A stretch of 64,000 nucleotides of DNA from Ecdyonurus torrentis (GCA_949318235.1 OX439131.1:35358805-35422804), one strand, 5' to 3'. Shown: positions 42,337-62,542, counted from the first letter of the stretch. Numbers and translations are program-made. The notes: generated by a model from the sequence alone, not told the origin.

Positions 42337-42390
42337 TTTTATTGACCCAGGCAGTTCATAGTAACATAACATTGTTACAACAAGCATTGG
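42337..42390 (-). repeat. Family H: LINE-like 3' end, second copy
   Basis: The reverse complement reads AACTGCCTGGGTCAATAAAA, matching 39053-39070, with similarity upstream fading out by about 42395. Confidence 0.45.
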
Positions 42391-43649
42391 TCTAGTAATT
42401 TTATACAATTAACATAATAATAAATAAATAAAATATATTTATAATTACATTAATAAAATATTCTTTACAGTCTTATCACCACATTTTAAGTCAAAATGAA
42501 AAACTTTTGTTGAAATTGAAAATAGCATTTAAACTTTTTTCGGATTTTTTTTTTCTATTCATTTAATTTCATTTGCAAATTTTATTACTTGTTTTGCGGG
42601 GTGTAAATAACGTAGAAAGAATTATTGTAAAAAAAAGGTTCCAATTTTGACTATTGCTGCATCAAGTATAATCATCTGAAATATAATAATTTTCATGACT
42701 ATAGTAGTAATGTAATTATTTAATGCATTGTGTATAAAATATTATGAACCAACCGATAAGGCTATGCCTTGGTTGGATTTTGTAAAAATTGTGTGTTTAA
42801 AATAAAAAAAAAAAAAAAAAAAAAAAAAGTGCGTCATTCTTGATGTTTTAAAAAAAATTGTCTTTTCATTTCAGCTACAATTTCTACTTTTTTTTATCGC
42901 GTTACTGCATGTCTTAAAATAATTTATTTTAGAAATATTTAAACAATATATGTCAATTAAATTAATCAATATTAAAAGAAAATAACTTCAGACAATTTAT
43001 CTTCTTTTTTGTAATAAAAAATAACAATTGAATATAAATAAGTTTCGATATCAAGTTTTATAATCTTGATAAGAAAAATTAGACTCTGGGTTTCAATTTT
43101 ATTCTTTATATAACTTTTGTTGTCGCAAGTTTTGTCTTTTAAATTTATCAAAGCAAAACTTAAATTAGTTTACAAAGTATATTTAGCAAAAAATGAAAAA
43201 GAAAAGAAAAAGAATGAGAAAAAAAAAGAGACAAGAAGAAGTAAAAGAGGAAAGAGGAGGAAAAAAGGGAGAATAATAAAAAGTTATAAATTTTCAAACC
43301 ACTGATAAAAAGTAAAATACTTTTAGAAATTTATTACTAAATTAGTTCAACTTGCTTGTTGTTTTTTTCCTATTTTTATATAAATATTTAGTTTTCGTTA
43401 CAAGTTTTATCATCAACATAAATTGAAATTTATTTTAAACTAAAAGTTTGTTTATACATTATTATATATATATAACAAGATTCTAAAACTTTCTATGAAT
43501 AAAAATAAAAATGCAGTAAAGAACATGGAAAATTTTGACAACAGAAACTATAATTTTTACATATTTTAATATTCCAACATCTTGTACTAAATTATTGCAA
43601 CTATCATTATTTTTATTATAATTATTTAACACACCTTACTTGAGGTACT

Positions 43650-44822
43650 TCAAGTCTACTAAAGTGTTTCTTGATCAAAGAAATGCTCTGCATCCTAACA
43701 TCTTGCAGACCAAAGGTTACACGTAAACTTTTCTAATGAAATATAGGGTCTATGAATTCATGTTCAAGTCAACGCCATGTTGGATCACTAAATAGCATGG
43801 AACTCATAGGGAAAAAACTCTTTTTGACAGATTAAAAATAATATACAATATTTTTGGGAGCATTGATGCTGTTCATAGGTTGAATTACTATCTCAAGTAT
43901 GTGAGAAAAATAGCAGTAACAAAATATTAACCGATTTTCCAAAGAAAATAGGCAAAAACGAAGTTTATCCTATGCTGAGCAATGTAATTCATTACTTCAT
44001 TATGGCGTCCAAGCGCATTCAGTATGACGTCATTTGCATACACCCTATATAACTTTGCGCAGCAAAGTTACAACAAAGTTTGTTGATTTTTCCGTAACAA
44101 ATTATTATGCGCAACAATTATCATGCGCAATAATTTAAGAGGCCGATTTTGAGATAGATTTGAATATTTGTTATGAAATTAATAATTAAAATTATTAATT
44201 AAAATAAACGCGCGTACTTCAAACTTTGAGGGTGTAATGAAAATGAAATTAACTTTAAGTTAAGTTAAAGTTTGTTTTATTTAAATCAGAGAACTCTAAT
44301 TTTAAGAGTGAGAAAACCTCTGGTCATCAAGGGGTGAGTTTGGAAAATTTTGGTGGTCACCATTGTTCTCACAACGTAAAAGTTACCCGAGTCAGGATGA
44401 TAGTTTCATAAAAATTGAAGAACTTTATTTTTGGGTGCTGTTAACCCCCGAAGCACCCCAGGGGATGGTTAAATTAACTTTCTATCCCATAATATACTAC
44501 TTTATGTTTCTTATTCCCCGCGGCTGACCTTTAATTTTACCCGCACCCGCACCAGATTTGTTTAACGCGAGACTAATACACCATAGTATTCGATAATAGT
44601 TAATTTTAAAGTTAATTTTACCACCCCTAAAAAGGGTTAGTTTAAGTTATATTTAGTTTTGGATTTAAATTAAGCATATTTGCTGCTTAAAAAATTAAAT
44701 ACTAAAAGGATCATGCATGATTTGAAAATAAAATATCGTTTTCTGCGCATTCTTTACACGCGAAATTTTCCGTAATAAAATAAAATTGGTTGTAGAATTT
44801 TGCTGCGTAAACTTAAAATCTT
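43650..44822. other. GC-richer block with small palindromes, probably decayed mobile DNA
   Basis: Contains family G copy 1, AACTTTGCGCAGCAAAGTT (44051-44069), paired TGCGCAA words, and CCCCGAAGCACCCCAGGGG near 44446. It shows no sustained ORF. It runs up to the family E element and may be part of an old larger transposon. Confidence 0.35.
43855..44049 (+). repeat. Family G dispersed repeat, copy 1
   Basis: Shares GTATGTGAGAAAAATA, TATCCTATGCTGAGCAATGT, AAGCGCATT, ATGACGTCAT and ACACCCTATATA in the same order with 63186-63398. The match may extend left to about 43740. Confidence 0.68.
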
Positions 44823-44823
44823 A

Positions 44824-45313
44824 AGGGTCCAAATGTCCCCTTGTCACCCTCTATAAACAACGAGACGAAAGACAATGACCTGTGTGTGACAACTAAGTAA
44901 CTCACAGGAGTCTAGGAGGTACTGGCTTTAAGATGTCAGTTCAACTCATGGTAAAGTCCCAAGATGTTAACAATGTGGGCGATCGGTCGACTTATGGAAC
45001 AATCGCCCAAAATGGCGTACCTGTTTGCATTATACAAATAATCGATTGTTGGATTTTCAAATTAACTTGAAGCATTTTTAAATTCTCCGGACTGTAGCAA
45101 AGGCTGCAAGCCCAACTTTTGTTATGAAGTCTGAGCTGTGCATGACTTTTGCTATTACTGCAGACACTAGAGCTGTCTGCTACACAACGAAGCCAGTACG
45201 TCCTAGACCACGGTCGGTTGCTAGGTCTAAGTGTCCACACACGAGACTTGGTCTTGGTTCTATGTATCTCTTCTACTTCGTTATCGAGGGTGGCAAGGCA
45301 ACATTTGGACCCT
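44824..45313. mobile_element. Family E TA-flanked inverted-repeat element, 490 bp
   Basis: The left end AGGGTCCAAATGTCCCCTTG and the right end (complement AGGGTCCAAATGTTGCCTTG) are inverted for about 45 bases with some mismatches. TA dinucleotides flank at 44822-44823 and 45314-45315, as in Tc1/mariner-type insertions. It is GC-richer than its surroundings. Short overlapping frames inside (45124, 45149, and minus strand from 45240) look like relics or chance. Confidence 0.75.
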
Positions 45314-45469
45314 TATACATTGGTTGTCACATCTTTTTAGTAATTAGAAGTTTAATACTGCAATTTCCTAATTTAAATCATTTATATTTTTATTGAAAAT
45401 AGAAATATTAGTTTTTTTTTCTTTCTTCTTTTCTATTTCATTAGATTTAAAATATTCTATTTCCATGAC

Positions 45470-45635
45470 AATTCCGGTTCTGACGTCAGAAACAAGCAAA
45501 ATATGGTATATAAATGTTGTGTGGGTTGCATAAATTGAAATTAAGAAATCACTGCTACAGTTGGGTTTTGAGACAAACTAATGTTATTTACGTAAGTCCA
45601 ATCAACTGTTTTGTTATGTAAATGCTTATGTTTTC
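45470..45635. mobile_element. Family B internal fragment
   Basis: Matches the family from CTGACGTCAGAAACAAGC through GTGTGGGTTGCATAA and GGGTTTTGAGACAAACTAAT to AAATGCTTATGTTTTC. Both terminal repeats are absent. Confidence 0.65.
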
Positions 45636-45639
45636 TAAT

Positions 45640-47960
<2,321 letters not shown>

Positions 47961-48769
47961 ACAATAAGATAAAGTAAAAACAGAAGTAAGATTATTTACT
48001 TGTACAACCATAGTACCAATGCAGTCTAAAAACTTTAAATCATAATTCATCATTACTCGGAAATAACGTGGTTACTAGAATATATTTTTGGATCTTATAC
48101 TAGGGGACTATAATTAACTTTCTTTAAATTTAAATACTTTAATATATGTGTTGAAAACAATTCTTGTTTCTATAATTTTGTTTCAATTTCTAACCCTTTC
48201 TATACGACTTGAGTATTTTTATGACGTTTATGAAATAAAAGTAATTGGTGTTATTTTGATCTTTATTTAAATAAGAACTTGTAAACACAATCTTATTAAA
48301 GTTGTAATATTAAAATCAGATTTATCATTGGTGTATTGCCAGTTGATATCAATGTGCTTGTGACTGTACTTTGCTTTGCTACTCTGATATTGTATAGAGC
48401 AAAGGCTTTTAGGTAAGCGGCAGGGGGTGAGTTTTGTAAGCAATCTACAATCTCCACCCCCGCTCAAGAGCGCCGCGAAGACGGCAGCACCCACCATCCA
48501 CCCCACTCGGGAAGGAGAAGGAGGAAAAGTAACAAATTCTAATTACCTTGCTTTTCTAGAGCAAAGCAAAACAAATCACAATCATACATCTGGAGATGTT
48601 AGAATGTAAAATTTAAGTTGTGTAACTTATAAATTTGTTATTATAATAAAATTATTTTCTGCTTTCAAAGCACTTTTCTTATAATTAAATTGAAACCTTA
48701 AAAACTAATACGATAATAATATACGCGTTCGAAACCTTGCCTAGAGAGAGAGAAAAAAATGATGGAAGG

Positions 48770-48853
48770 ATTTGAAGCGCCTGCAAATTTTAGAGTTATG
48801 CAGCCAGTAGAACAAAGCGGACAAACAGGTTGCATAATCACTAGGATAAAATA
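48770..48853 (+). repeat. Family F hairpin repeat, copy d
   Basis: On the plus strand: TTTGAAGCGCCTGCAAATTT, stem TTATGCAGCCAGT (48796-48808), 16-nt loop AGAACAAAGCGGACAA, stem ACAGGTTGCATAA (48825-48837), and AGGATAAAAT near the end. Confidence 0.72.
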
Positions 48854-49506
48854 TAAAAATGGAGGCATGATAATTACTATGAATGGCATTTACGTAATGA
48901 ATGACATTAAATTACAGTACAGTACTGAAAAAAACTCAATAAACAGGAGAGAGCTTGAGGGTAATCAAATGAGTTGTAGTCCTGAATGTAATAAAGCACA
49001 AAAACATTCGATATTTATATGCAGTTCAGGCAATTAAATTTTATTATAAAAAAAAGTGTTTGCTACAAAGAGAAAAGAGCATCGATTTAAAATACTATTC
49101 ATTAGTTTTTGTACGTGTAAAAAGCAGAGGTGAAGCAGATTTATTCCAGATAATCGCTTTTGTGATGTGATAAGACCAGAGGCTGAACATGTGTGTATGT
49201 ATATATACACATACACACACACACGCGCGCGCATACATTTACAAGTTTTTGTTCTGACACGCTCAAAGAGAACCGCAGCACTCACAAGGGAGCACCCAAA
49301 GTAGCCGCACCAAACACTCCCTTTCTCTCTCTCTCTCTCTCTCTCACTTCATAATATTTTCTACCCCCATTCTATATGCGTATATGTTGGCCTGGCTACT
49401 TGTTCCACGAGTGAAGAGTTTGTAAACTTTTAATGTAGCACCAACCACGACGAGTATGAGTATGCAAAAGTTGTACCATCATTATCATTAACCCTTTCTC
49501 TTTAAA

Positions 49507-51300
<1,794 letters not shown>

Positions 51301-51328
51301 CTGCGGTATCCATGGTGACGAACTTGTT

Positions 51329-51451
<123 letters not shown>

Positions 51452-51720
51452 CCCTACATTTCAATTCTCAAGGTTCACCATCGTCATTTTCTTCATCTCA
51501 AAACTTCGTTTTACTAGCTCGATCTTTTCTTTATTATTATTATTATTTTCTTTTTTCTACTCAACTACATTTTTTTATCTCATTTTTGGCATTGATAGAA
51601 AAAAAAATCACTATCAAACCGTTTTCTTACTTTTTGTCATTTTATCATATATAGCAAAACATAAAAAAATTCAATCTTGTAAAGAATTTTATAAATATAA
51701 TAAATAAAAATATTTTAAAA

Positions 51721-51723
<3 letters not shown>

Positions 51724-51781
<58 letters not shown>
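51724..51781. repeat. (TC)n microsatellite
   Basis: Pure TC run of about 58 bases. Confidence 0.95.
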
Positions 51782-51786
<5 letters not shown>

Positions 51787-51949
51787 GGTTTATTTATTTT
51801 ATTTGAAATTGCTAATGTCAGTATATTTCCATTCACAACATTTTTATGATTCAAGGATTTTATCAAATATTATTGTTTTTATTTTAGAGTAAAGATTTCA
51901 ACAAAAAAAAAAAAAAAAAAAAAAGACTTTACATTCCTGGTCACACAAT

Positions 51950-52110
51950 GGCTATAGCCACAAGCGCAACATCATGGCACTTTATACGCCGACTGACATT
52001 CCAGAGTAAAGCAAAAGCCTGCTGGCTGAGTCATGGTGGTTCCATGTAACCACTCTATCTTATCTCCTAAACAATATGTCGCTCAATAAACGTGTCGAAC
52101 ACAGGGAGAT
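51950..52110. promoter_or_regulatory. Island with AP-1, X-box-like and GATA words
   Basis: TGAGTCA (52027-52033), GTGGTTCCATGTAACCAC (52036-52053, nearly self-complementary) and TATCTTATCT lie within 45 bases. Confidence 0.33.
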
Positions 52111-52879
52111 AGCGTCATATAATTGCTGCAAAGTGTACTTTTTCATTAGTTTCTAACTTTTTTGTTTTATACAATGATTAATGAGATAGTGGGACTAATT
52201 AAAAATATTTTATCAATAATACCCAGTGATTAAATTTTACATTAGCTTATCAGAACGTAAATGATGTTCCCGCTGTTTTAAAACCATCCGTTTTTTAAAC
52301 TAAAATATTTCTAATTTAATTTATGCTATTTGTCTACACAGTACAGTATACTTTGTAAATACGCTAAAACAATAATTATCATGATTTATTTCTTAGTATT
52401 TTAACAAAATTCTGTAATATTTCATTAACTTGTTATATAATCGTTATTGTAAACTTGTTTACTTTTAGTTTACTCTTCAAAAATCAGGGCACTATACAGC
52501 AGTATATACATCATGCACATATATATCTGGAAGAGAAATGAAAAATAAACAAAATATTACAAAACATATTTTTATAACAATGCCCTTTTTTGTGCGTGCC
52601 TTAGTGTTTAGGCAACATGTTTGTCTTAGCTGTAGAGCGGAAAACATAATAAACAAAACAAAAAACTTTTGCAGGGGAAAAAATAAAACTCCCGTGGTTC
52701 TTACGAAAACATTTTTCCTGTAGTATTTTTAATGTTAAAAAATAAACATGGTTGCACTTAGACATAAAAAATTATATTGGTTGGTATTAAACTTTTTTTT
52801 ATATATATTATATGAAAATAGAAGTTAAAATGGCCTTTCTTCGAATAGGTTAGCTATAAACAAGAGAGTATAGTAGACG

Positions 52880-52911
<32 letters not shown>

Positions 52912-53097
52912 AGCTATAACAAAACGGGTCATATATTTATGTGGCAAATATAGCGAGTGTTAGTTGTTGGTCTAGCGAGTTTAATATCGTCACGCTTCTG
53001 CTTTGATAGTAAAGAGCTATAGAGAAAAGAAAAAGAAGAAGGAGGTAGAAAAAAAAAATGAGAAAATAGCAACAAACAAGAGCAGGTTTCAAGTTTT

Positions 53098-53100
<3 letters not shown>

Positions 53101-53158
<58 letters not shown>
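53101..53158. repeat. (TA)n microsatellite within a palindrome
   Basis: CTCATATA … TATATGAG brackets the run symmetrically. Confidence 0.92.
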
Positions 53159-53161
<3 letters not shown>

Positions 53162-53289
53162 AATATATATATATAAAAAAGAAGAAAAAACTTTTTGTCG
53201 ACTTAACGTTGGTTAAAGTTTTGCAACAAAACACATACACACACACACACACATGCACATGTGTTTTTGAGGAGGTAATTTATGTGTTA

Positions 53290-53342
53290 AACAAAGTCAA
53301 ACTAGCCGGGATAGCAACATAGTTTTCCCCTATAGTTTGATC

Positions 53343-53421
<79 letters not shown>

Positions 53422-53560
53422 AACCACCCGCTGTGTGCAGCTCATATCAGGCCATTTCGTCATCTATTTCAACATTGTATGATAGCTCATATACTTTGCC
53501 TTGATGACCTAGCCAGAATCAATTACGTCCACGTTCAATTTCTCTCACTTTTTTTACGAT
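53290..53560. promoter_or_regulatory. Island surrounding a (TC)n array
   Basis: The TC array at 53346-53419 is followed by CCAAACCACCCGCTGTGTGC and a region of mixed composition. No frame is seen. Confidence 0.2.
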
Positions 53561-54724
53561 CTTGCCACAGCTAACAACAAAATATTTTATCAACAACAAC
53601 ATTAAATACATAAAAATAAGGAAACTTTAATAAATATGATTTATGTCTACGATAACTATATAGGAGTAAATGAATGTCTAACATTATATTTTTATTACTT
53701 TTTTTTTTGTTTTCTGTTTAAAAAAAAGGTACTTCATGTTTACGAGTGCTTTTTTCTTTTTTCTATTGATATAAATTTAAGTGTTATGAATTTAGTATAA
53801 ACATTTCATTTTTATTGGTTATGAAAACATATTATATATTTTATAATAAAATGAAAAATAAAGAAGGTAGTAAAAGTTCAAACAGAATGTTCTATTATTT
53901 AACATTAAAACGTATACATCACCTTAATACAGTAATAACATAATTCTCTTGATACTAACAAATAAATTTATAACAATTTTAGGATGCATATTGTGAATTC
54001 TATGAAATCTGTAGTTCTTTCTAAAGTAACGTTATAATCTAAATTGCATTAAAAGAATATAAAACTATTGCTGCAATAATTAATTCAATTATTTATCCTA
54101 AATATATTGTTTAATTTTTAAACTATGATTAAGTGTCATTAAAAAATTGTCACTCTTATATTGACACATTATTGGCTTGTTCCTAAAAACCTAAATATAC
54201 TTCGATTGACGAAAAAAATTACGATCAACATTGGTGGTTTTATAAATGTGTTGCGCATTTTAGGAGGCAAAAGTTACAGGGTTTGTTAACCATAGACTTA
54301 TGTTGTTAACTTTACCCTCATAAATATAAAACAAAAAATGTAGTTTTATATTGTACTCTCTTTTAAAATCTTAAAACTAAGCCTTAATACTTCTTAAAAA
54401 TTATATTGCAATACTTAACAAAAGTTCTGCTTGTTGTGTGTGTGTGTAGGGGGGGGGGGGGGGTATTATATATATGTGTTATATATACATGTTATGTGTT
54501 CACTCTAAAAAAAAAAGGTACATAACTTCAGTTATGAATAATAATTTATTTAAAATAATTAGTTTTGAGTTATTATAATTATAGCTAAAATAATGCATTT
54601 AGCACATCATTAACAATATCTACTTTAAGTTGTTTTTAATCTTTTTTAAGTTAAAACAGCTATTGCTAATTATTTGTTGAAATGCATTATTTTAGCTACT
54701 CATAATAACTCAAAAGTGATTATC
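53560..54724. other. AT-rich non-coding DNA
   Basis: A TG run passes into a G run at about 54436-54464. No other feature. Confidence 0.5.
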
Positions 54725-55025
54725 TTAAAGCCATATAGACCACATAAAACAACATGTGCTTTTTAATGAATAAACACGAAATGGCATCTTCAAAACTGTT
54801 GACAATTTTTACCAGAATGTTAATGTAGCCCCACGAGAGAACGTGAAAATACTGTAAAGTATGCAATTTCCGTGACCATTCATATGTTTATGACGTCAGA
54901 AACATGCAAAATTTAGTATGAAAATATTGTGCGGGTTGCATAAATCGAAATTTCTGATCACTGCTACGAAGCTACAGTTGGGTTTTGAGACAAACTAACG
55001 TAATTTATGTAAGTCCCATTAAATG
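54725..55025. mobile_element. Family B MITE, 3'-truncated copy
   Basis: Starts TTAAAGCCATATAGACCACA and follows the 41920 copy closely through the ATGACGTCAGAAACATGC and TTGGGTTTTGAGAC words. It then diverges after AAGTCCCATTAAATG, losing the right terminal repeat. Confidence 0.72.
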
Positions 55026-55752
55026 TTCTTCAGTTTCTATGATTTCTTGTGTACGTTGTAACTATAAGAATTAATCAGATTTTAATTTTAAAAATTTCCA
55101 AAGGTTTTGATCATATACGTAATAAAACATTTTTTAAGTTTGTGTATAATATAATATGTACATTATAGGTACTGTACTGTACGTACATGTATTAAAAACC
55201 AGCAACACAATTAACAGCACTTATAAAATGAATAATTTATTTTGCATTCAATGAAATTACGCTTTAAATCTATTTTAGCATACCTAAAAGTACTTAGTAA
55301 TTAAAATTAAACATTTACTGTTGTGTATAATATTTAACTCATGCATATAATGTAATTAATGTTAGTAAAAAAATGAACATCAAATAAAGTATATTATTTA
55401 CACAAACTATTTTAAAACAAAGTTAATTAAAGTTTTAAAAAGTTAATATTATTACAAATTGTCATTTATTTATAGCACCATTTTAAATTATATTTTAATT
55501 ACATTATCATTATTTAATTTCTCTTTATATTTAATGTTTTATGCTTCTTCAAGTTATTCATATTTCCTATAAAAGTTGGCTTTACTATATGAAATAAGTA
55601 AGTAAGTACATGGTCTATATGACAGGATAAAGGAAGTAGCCAGACAGCCTCTGTGCTTTGGGAGTAAATGACGCTAACACTCGCCTTCTTCCTAACATTA
55701 ATCATGCGCCGGACCACATGCTTCACTGAGCCACACAGTAGACAAAAAAAAA

Positions 55753-55817
<65 letters not shown>

Positions 55818-56730
55818 CCTTTCATCAACATTCTCATTTTTTAAATCAAGCGCTTCCGAAACTCATTCGCATTGTTCTTCACTAAGACTTTGTAATCTTC
55901 AGACTCTGACTTAGTACATTTTTTTTTTGAACATTTAAAAATCTTTATCATTTTCATATAGTCATGACATAATAATTTTTTGTCATACTTTTCATTTGTT
56001 TTTAAGTATTCATTCGTGTAGAATAAATCATTTATTTCCAGTAGTCAGAAATATTCGTTTACTTTTTTTTTATGACAACATGTGAATACATGTTAGTACA
56101 TACATACATAGTATTATTATTATTTTTTATTATTGTTGTTGTTGTTACTATTATTTCACTGTTTAATATATTTATTGATACTGGGGATTTTTTTTTCATT
56201 TGAATTTAAACTGCAGTAATATTATGTAGAAGTCTATCACTATCGTGGAATAATGGTTTAAAAAGTACGTCTATAGTTTTAGAATAACTTCAAGTCAAAA
56301 TACAAAATATATATCACTATTTTGTATTAGCATGTTACACCTTTTTACCATAATTTCTTTGAGACTTCAAGGCCTGTTCTGTTAAAAATTAGAGTAAAAA
56401 CAGTTGCAAATGAGTTGAGTTTTTGAAAAAATATATATGTTGTAGATTATAGTACAAGAGTATTTTAAAATATCTATCTTTGAATTTTTACATTATTATT
56501 AAAAAAAAAAGTGTTTGAAAGTTTATAATTAATATAATACTGATAAAAATGTAGTTAAAAAAAGCATGACAAATTGATGATTACAAAGTATTTTAGAAAT
56601 TATATTTATTTTATTGTTTTTGTGTTATTTATTTAAATACAGTTTATAATATTAAGCAACTTCAAGTTTTACACTATAAAAGCAACAACAACAACATTAA
56701 TTCTATTCATTTTACGTTTTAATCTGACAG
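55026..56730. other. AT-rich non-coding DNA
   Basis: Apart from the GA array at 55755, no feature is recognised. Confidence 0.5.
55755..55811. repeat. (GA)n microsatellite
   Basis: Pure GA run of about 57 bases. Confidence 0.95.
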
Positions 56731-56996
56731 AACGGTGGCAGCTAGTATAGGCCTGCTTATCGTTGTGAGAAAGATAAGATACAATTATGGTAAGCTTAGC
56801 GCGGTATGCGCGCTGCTGGTCTGCCTTATACTTTACTCAGAAGCAAAGTGGTATTATGAGATGTAGGGTATAGAGAAAAGAGAAAGAGACCCACTCGGGG
56901 GTTCTTTGCTGTTTCAAATACATTCATATATAGAATGTATATACTGACTATAGAGAATACAAAGGGGACGAAGTTAGCCTTTCATATAACACGCAC

Positions 56997-56999
<3 letters not shown>

Positions 57000-57056
<57 letters not shown>
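57000..57056. repeat. (TC)n microsatellite
   Basis: Pure TC run beside a modestly GC-richer block (56730-56900). Confidence 0.95.
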
Positions 57057-57059
<3 letters not shown>

Positions 57060-57491
57060 CTTTCAAAACACAAGACCAGTAAGTTAGGATCATAACGTAT
57101 AAAATGTTCCCACTCCCAATATTGCCATATATAAATCGAAATCTTTATATGAAAACATAATAATAATAATTTTCAGTATACACAAAAATTATTCCTATGT
57201 TTTATAAAGTCAAAAATCTTCTTCTTATTTTGTATTATCTTATAAGTGTTATATTTATACTAAAACTAATTGAATTTTATCAAGTTTTAAGCATATTTCT
57301 ACAAAACAAAGTATAAATTATTACTTGAAAGATAATTTAAAATAAAACTTATTATATTATATTGTACAAAATTTTATGATGTATAAATTTATGTTTGTTT
57401 ATAATAGTAGTTATATAGTTCAAGTTCTATTCAAACTATTTTTTATGATTAAACTTACGTAGAAACTACCATTAAAAAGTATTATATCAGC

Positions 57492-57492
<1 letters not shown>

Positions 57493-57575
<83 letters not shown>
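57493..57575. repeat. (GA)n microsatellite
   Basis: Pure GA run of about 83 bases. Confidence 0.95.
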
Positions 57576-57578
<3 letters not shown>

Positions 57579-58185
57579 AACATTTTGAGTTGGTGCAAAG
57601 ACGCTGAAAGTTAACTTGGTATAAAAGTATATATATAACGCAACTCGTACACCTCAAAAGTCACACTTTAGTACAGAAAATGTCAAATGAGAATGAATTG
57701 CTAAAGTTGTTATCCCCAACAACAATTCTCTCACTCTCTTCTTTATTTTTTAAAGTTAGTTTTAGTATTTTGTCTGCATGGTTTTACTGAACATTGTAAA
57801 ACTTGAGAAAATAAGAAAAGAAAGAAAGAAAAAAAAAAAAAAAAAAAAAAAAGATAAACTTTATACAAACAGTCACCAAAAGTTATTTACTGAAGTTATA
57901 TGACTTTTTATTCTTTTTTCTCTCTTATTTTTTTTTATATACCTATATCTATTGAGCATTAAAAATAACAAAAACTGGGATTACTTAAGTAAGTTTAATG
58001 ATTAGATTATTCATATTATATCTGTATATTAGTTACAAAATCTAGTACAAACAATTGATATTGCATGTATATTACACTAAAGCTGGTTTGAATGTGGTTT
58101 AGAATTAAGCTTAAATTCCGTTTGATCTGTTTGTATTTTGTACTCTATATACGTATATAACGTTAGTGTGTTTAAGCTTATAGGC

Positions 58186-58244
<59 letters not shown>

Positions 58245-58247
<3 letters not shown>

Positions 58248-58319
58248 CGGCAGGGACGCATTATGCATGAGTACTATAGCTAGCAGTGTTTTGGGGAGGA
58301 GGGTGGTAAACGGTTCAAA

Positions 58320-58379
<60 letters not shown>

Positions 58380-58480
58380 GCAAACTACACAATACACAAC
58401 ACAAGTATCCATCAGTCAACGTCGTATGCAAGAACAACAAGAGCAACCCCTTTTAGTCATAGGCGCCATCAGACTTAAAG
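58245..58480. promoter_or_regulatory. GC-richer island between two (GA)n arrays upstream of TRIC
   Basis: GA arrays at 58190-58244 and 58322-58377 frame GCAGGGACGCATTATGC and TTTTGGGGAGGAGGGTGG. It lies 1.2-1.4 kb before the TRIC start codon and could hold its promoter if there is an upstream non-coding exon. Confidence 0.28.
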
Positions 58481-59565
58481 CACCACACTATACATAGTAC
58501 TGAAACCAATAATATAAAACAATCCTCACAAAAAGCAGCAATTTATTGAGGGGAAAAATACAAGTATAATAATAGATGTAACATATCCTCTAAAAGATAT
58601 AGTGAAAAATAGCTGCAATAATAAAATGCATAATACATGAAAATGCATTTTTAAACTTTAAATAAAAACATAAAAAAGGAGTAAACTGTTTTGTTTGAAA
58701 TATTATTATTCATATATTTAATGATATTATAATGTATAATTTACATTAGAGTACATTTTTCCCAACCTACTTCTTGTCTTAACTGTTATATTAAGTACAC
58801 TGACAATTTACGTACCATACGGTACTAATAAAAATACTTTCTACCATGGCATATTATATAATGTTATTACAGAATTATGAACTAAATGTGTGTAAATATA
58901 TAATTAAGAATTAAACTTTGATTTTATTTTCCCATCATAGCTTAAATGTAGTTCTTTCTCATGTTAGAAATAATTAAAGAAGGAAAATATCCAGCATCAA
59001 TTTTTTGGCATAAATAATTACAATAATTAGCCGCTCCGTTATTGCAGATTATTAATAATGTAATGAAAATTTGCGGAACTCTCCACATTCTATAGTGACT
59101 ATATTATCTAATCTATAGGTTACTAAGATTTTTATTATTAACTGTTACAGGAAAGTTTCTGTGGTTTTTAAATTCACCAAATAATTAATTACAGTTTTCA
59201 TAGTATTTGCACTATGGTTTAAAACTAACTCATTTGAAATTAAATAATTATGTAACCATTTTGCCGTTACGAAAATAAAATATCATTCATCTAAAATTAG
59301 AAACCATGGAAACCAAAAGCAAACGCTTTAGGAAAGAAAAAAAATCAAAAGGTGAAAGTAAATTATTCGATTAAATTTAAATGTATTTAAATTTCATATT
59401 AATTATGAAGATTTGATGCGAGTACAATGAATAAAATGAATCGTAGTTTACATTGTTATTTTGACTATATACGCAGTGCGTTCAACGAAAACGATTTCAA
59501 ATTTTGTTTTTAATTGTTGAAAAAAAATCCTTGTTTGTTTGTTGTTGTTGTTTTTTCACTCCCAG

Positions 59566-59655
59566 AGCGTTGCCAAGGTATTAAACCGACAAAACTTGAA
59601 TTGTTGATTCAAAGAAAACGAGTAGGCAAGAATTTTTGCTTGAGACGAAAAAAAT
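59566..59655 (+). other. Probable 5' UTR part of TRIC exon 1
   Basis: A T-rich tract ending CACTCCCAG at 59565 is a good 3' splice site, so the first coding exon may begin at 59566 behind an upstream non-coding exon. Otherwise transcription starts nearby. The stretch contains the in-frame stop at 59641 and a GTTGCCAAGG word at 59569. Which alternative holds cannot be told from sequence alone. Confidence 0.35.
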
Positions 59656-61876
<2,221 letters not shown>

Positions 61877-62070
61877 TAATGCATGTTTAGTTGTTTATTT
61901 TGTTATTTTCATGGATTTTTTTTTTATTTGTTTCCTTTACTTTAAAATAATTGGCATAATTTGATTTAAAAGTGTCATAAATTAATTTTAAAAGACAAAT
62001 ATAAAAATATTTTATCTTAAATATGTGTTATTTTTGTTGTTGTTATTTTTCCACTAGGTATTATTAAAAA

Positions 62071-62210
62071 AATAAATGTATTTAAATACATAAGAATTGT
62101 ATGAAAATATTAAAAATAGAAGCAAAAACCTGAGCTAAATAGATCGCGAAGCCTTAATTTCATTTTCAAACAATATATTTAATTACTTCGAAATAATAAA
62201 ATGGAATAAA
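62071..62210 (+). terminator. Candidate polyadenylation signals of the TRIC gene
   Basis: AATAAA occurs at 62071-62076, 62195-62200 and 62205-62210, about 200-330 bases after the stop codon. In such AT-rich DNA the hexamer is common by chance, so the actual cleavage site is open. Confidence 0.35.
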
Positions 62211-62483
62211 TTTTTTTTGAGCCATTTAACGTTTTTAATTAGTATTCGGTTTGAAGTGAAATAAATATATAAAAGCTTTTTGAAGTTGTTGACACAGTAG
62301 TTTATAGTATATATGAGAGAGGTGACCAATTTCTCGCCACAAAAGCGCCACTTTGACATTTCTGGCGTATGTGCGGGTACACGCTGTGCACTTTGTGGTT
62401 CATGTCGTACACAGCTAGCCATAGCTTTGCTCTGCTATCTGCTATATATATATATAGGGTTTATACTGTATACTGCTTTATAC

Positions 62484-62486
<3 letters not shown>

Positions 62487-62537
<51 letters not shown>
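62487..62537. repeat. (GA)n microsatellite
   Basis: Pure GA run just after a GC-richer block (62300-62440) downstream of TRIC. A (GAA)n run lies at 62831-62858. Confidence 0.94.

Positions 62538-62542
<5 letters not shown>

Noticed and set aside
45124..45396. 90-codon frame in the family E element
   Set aside because: It runs across the right terminal repeat into host DNA and resembles no transposase.
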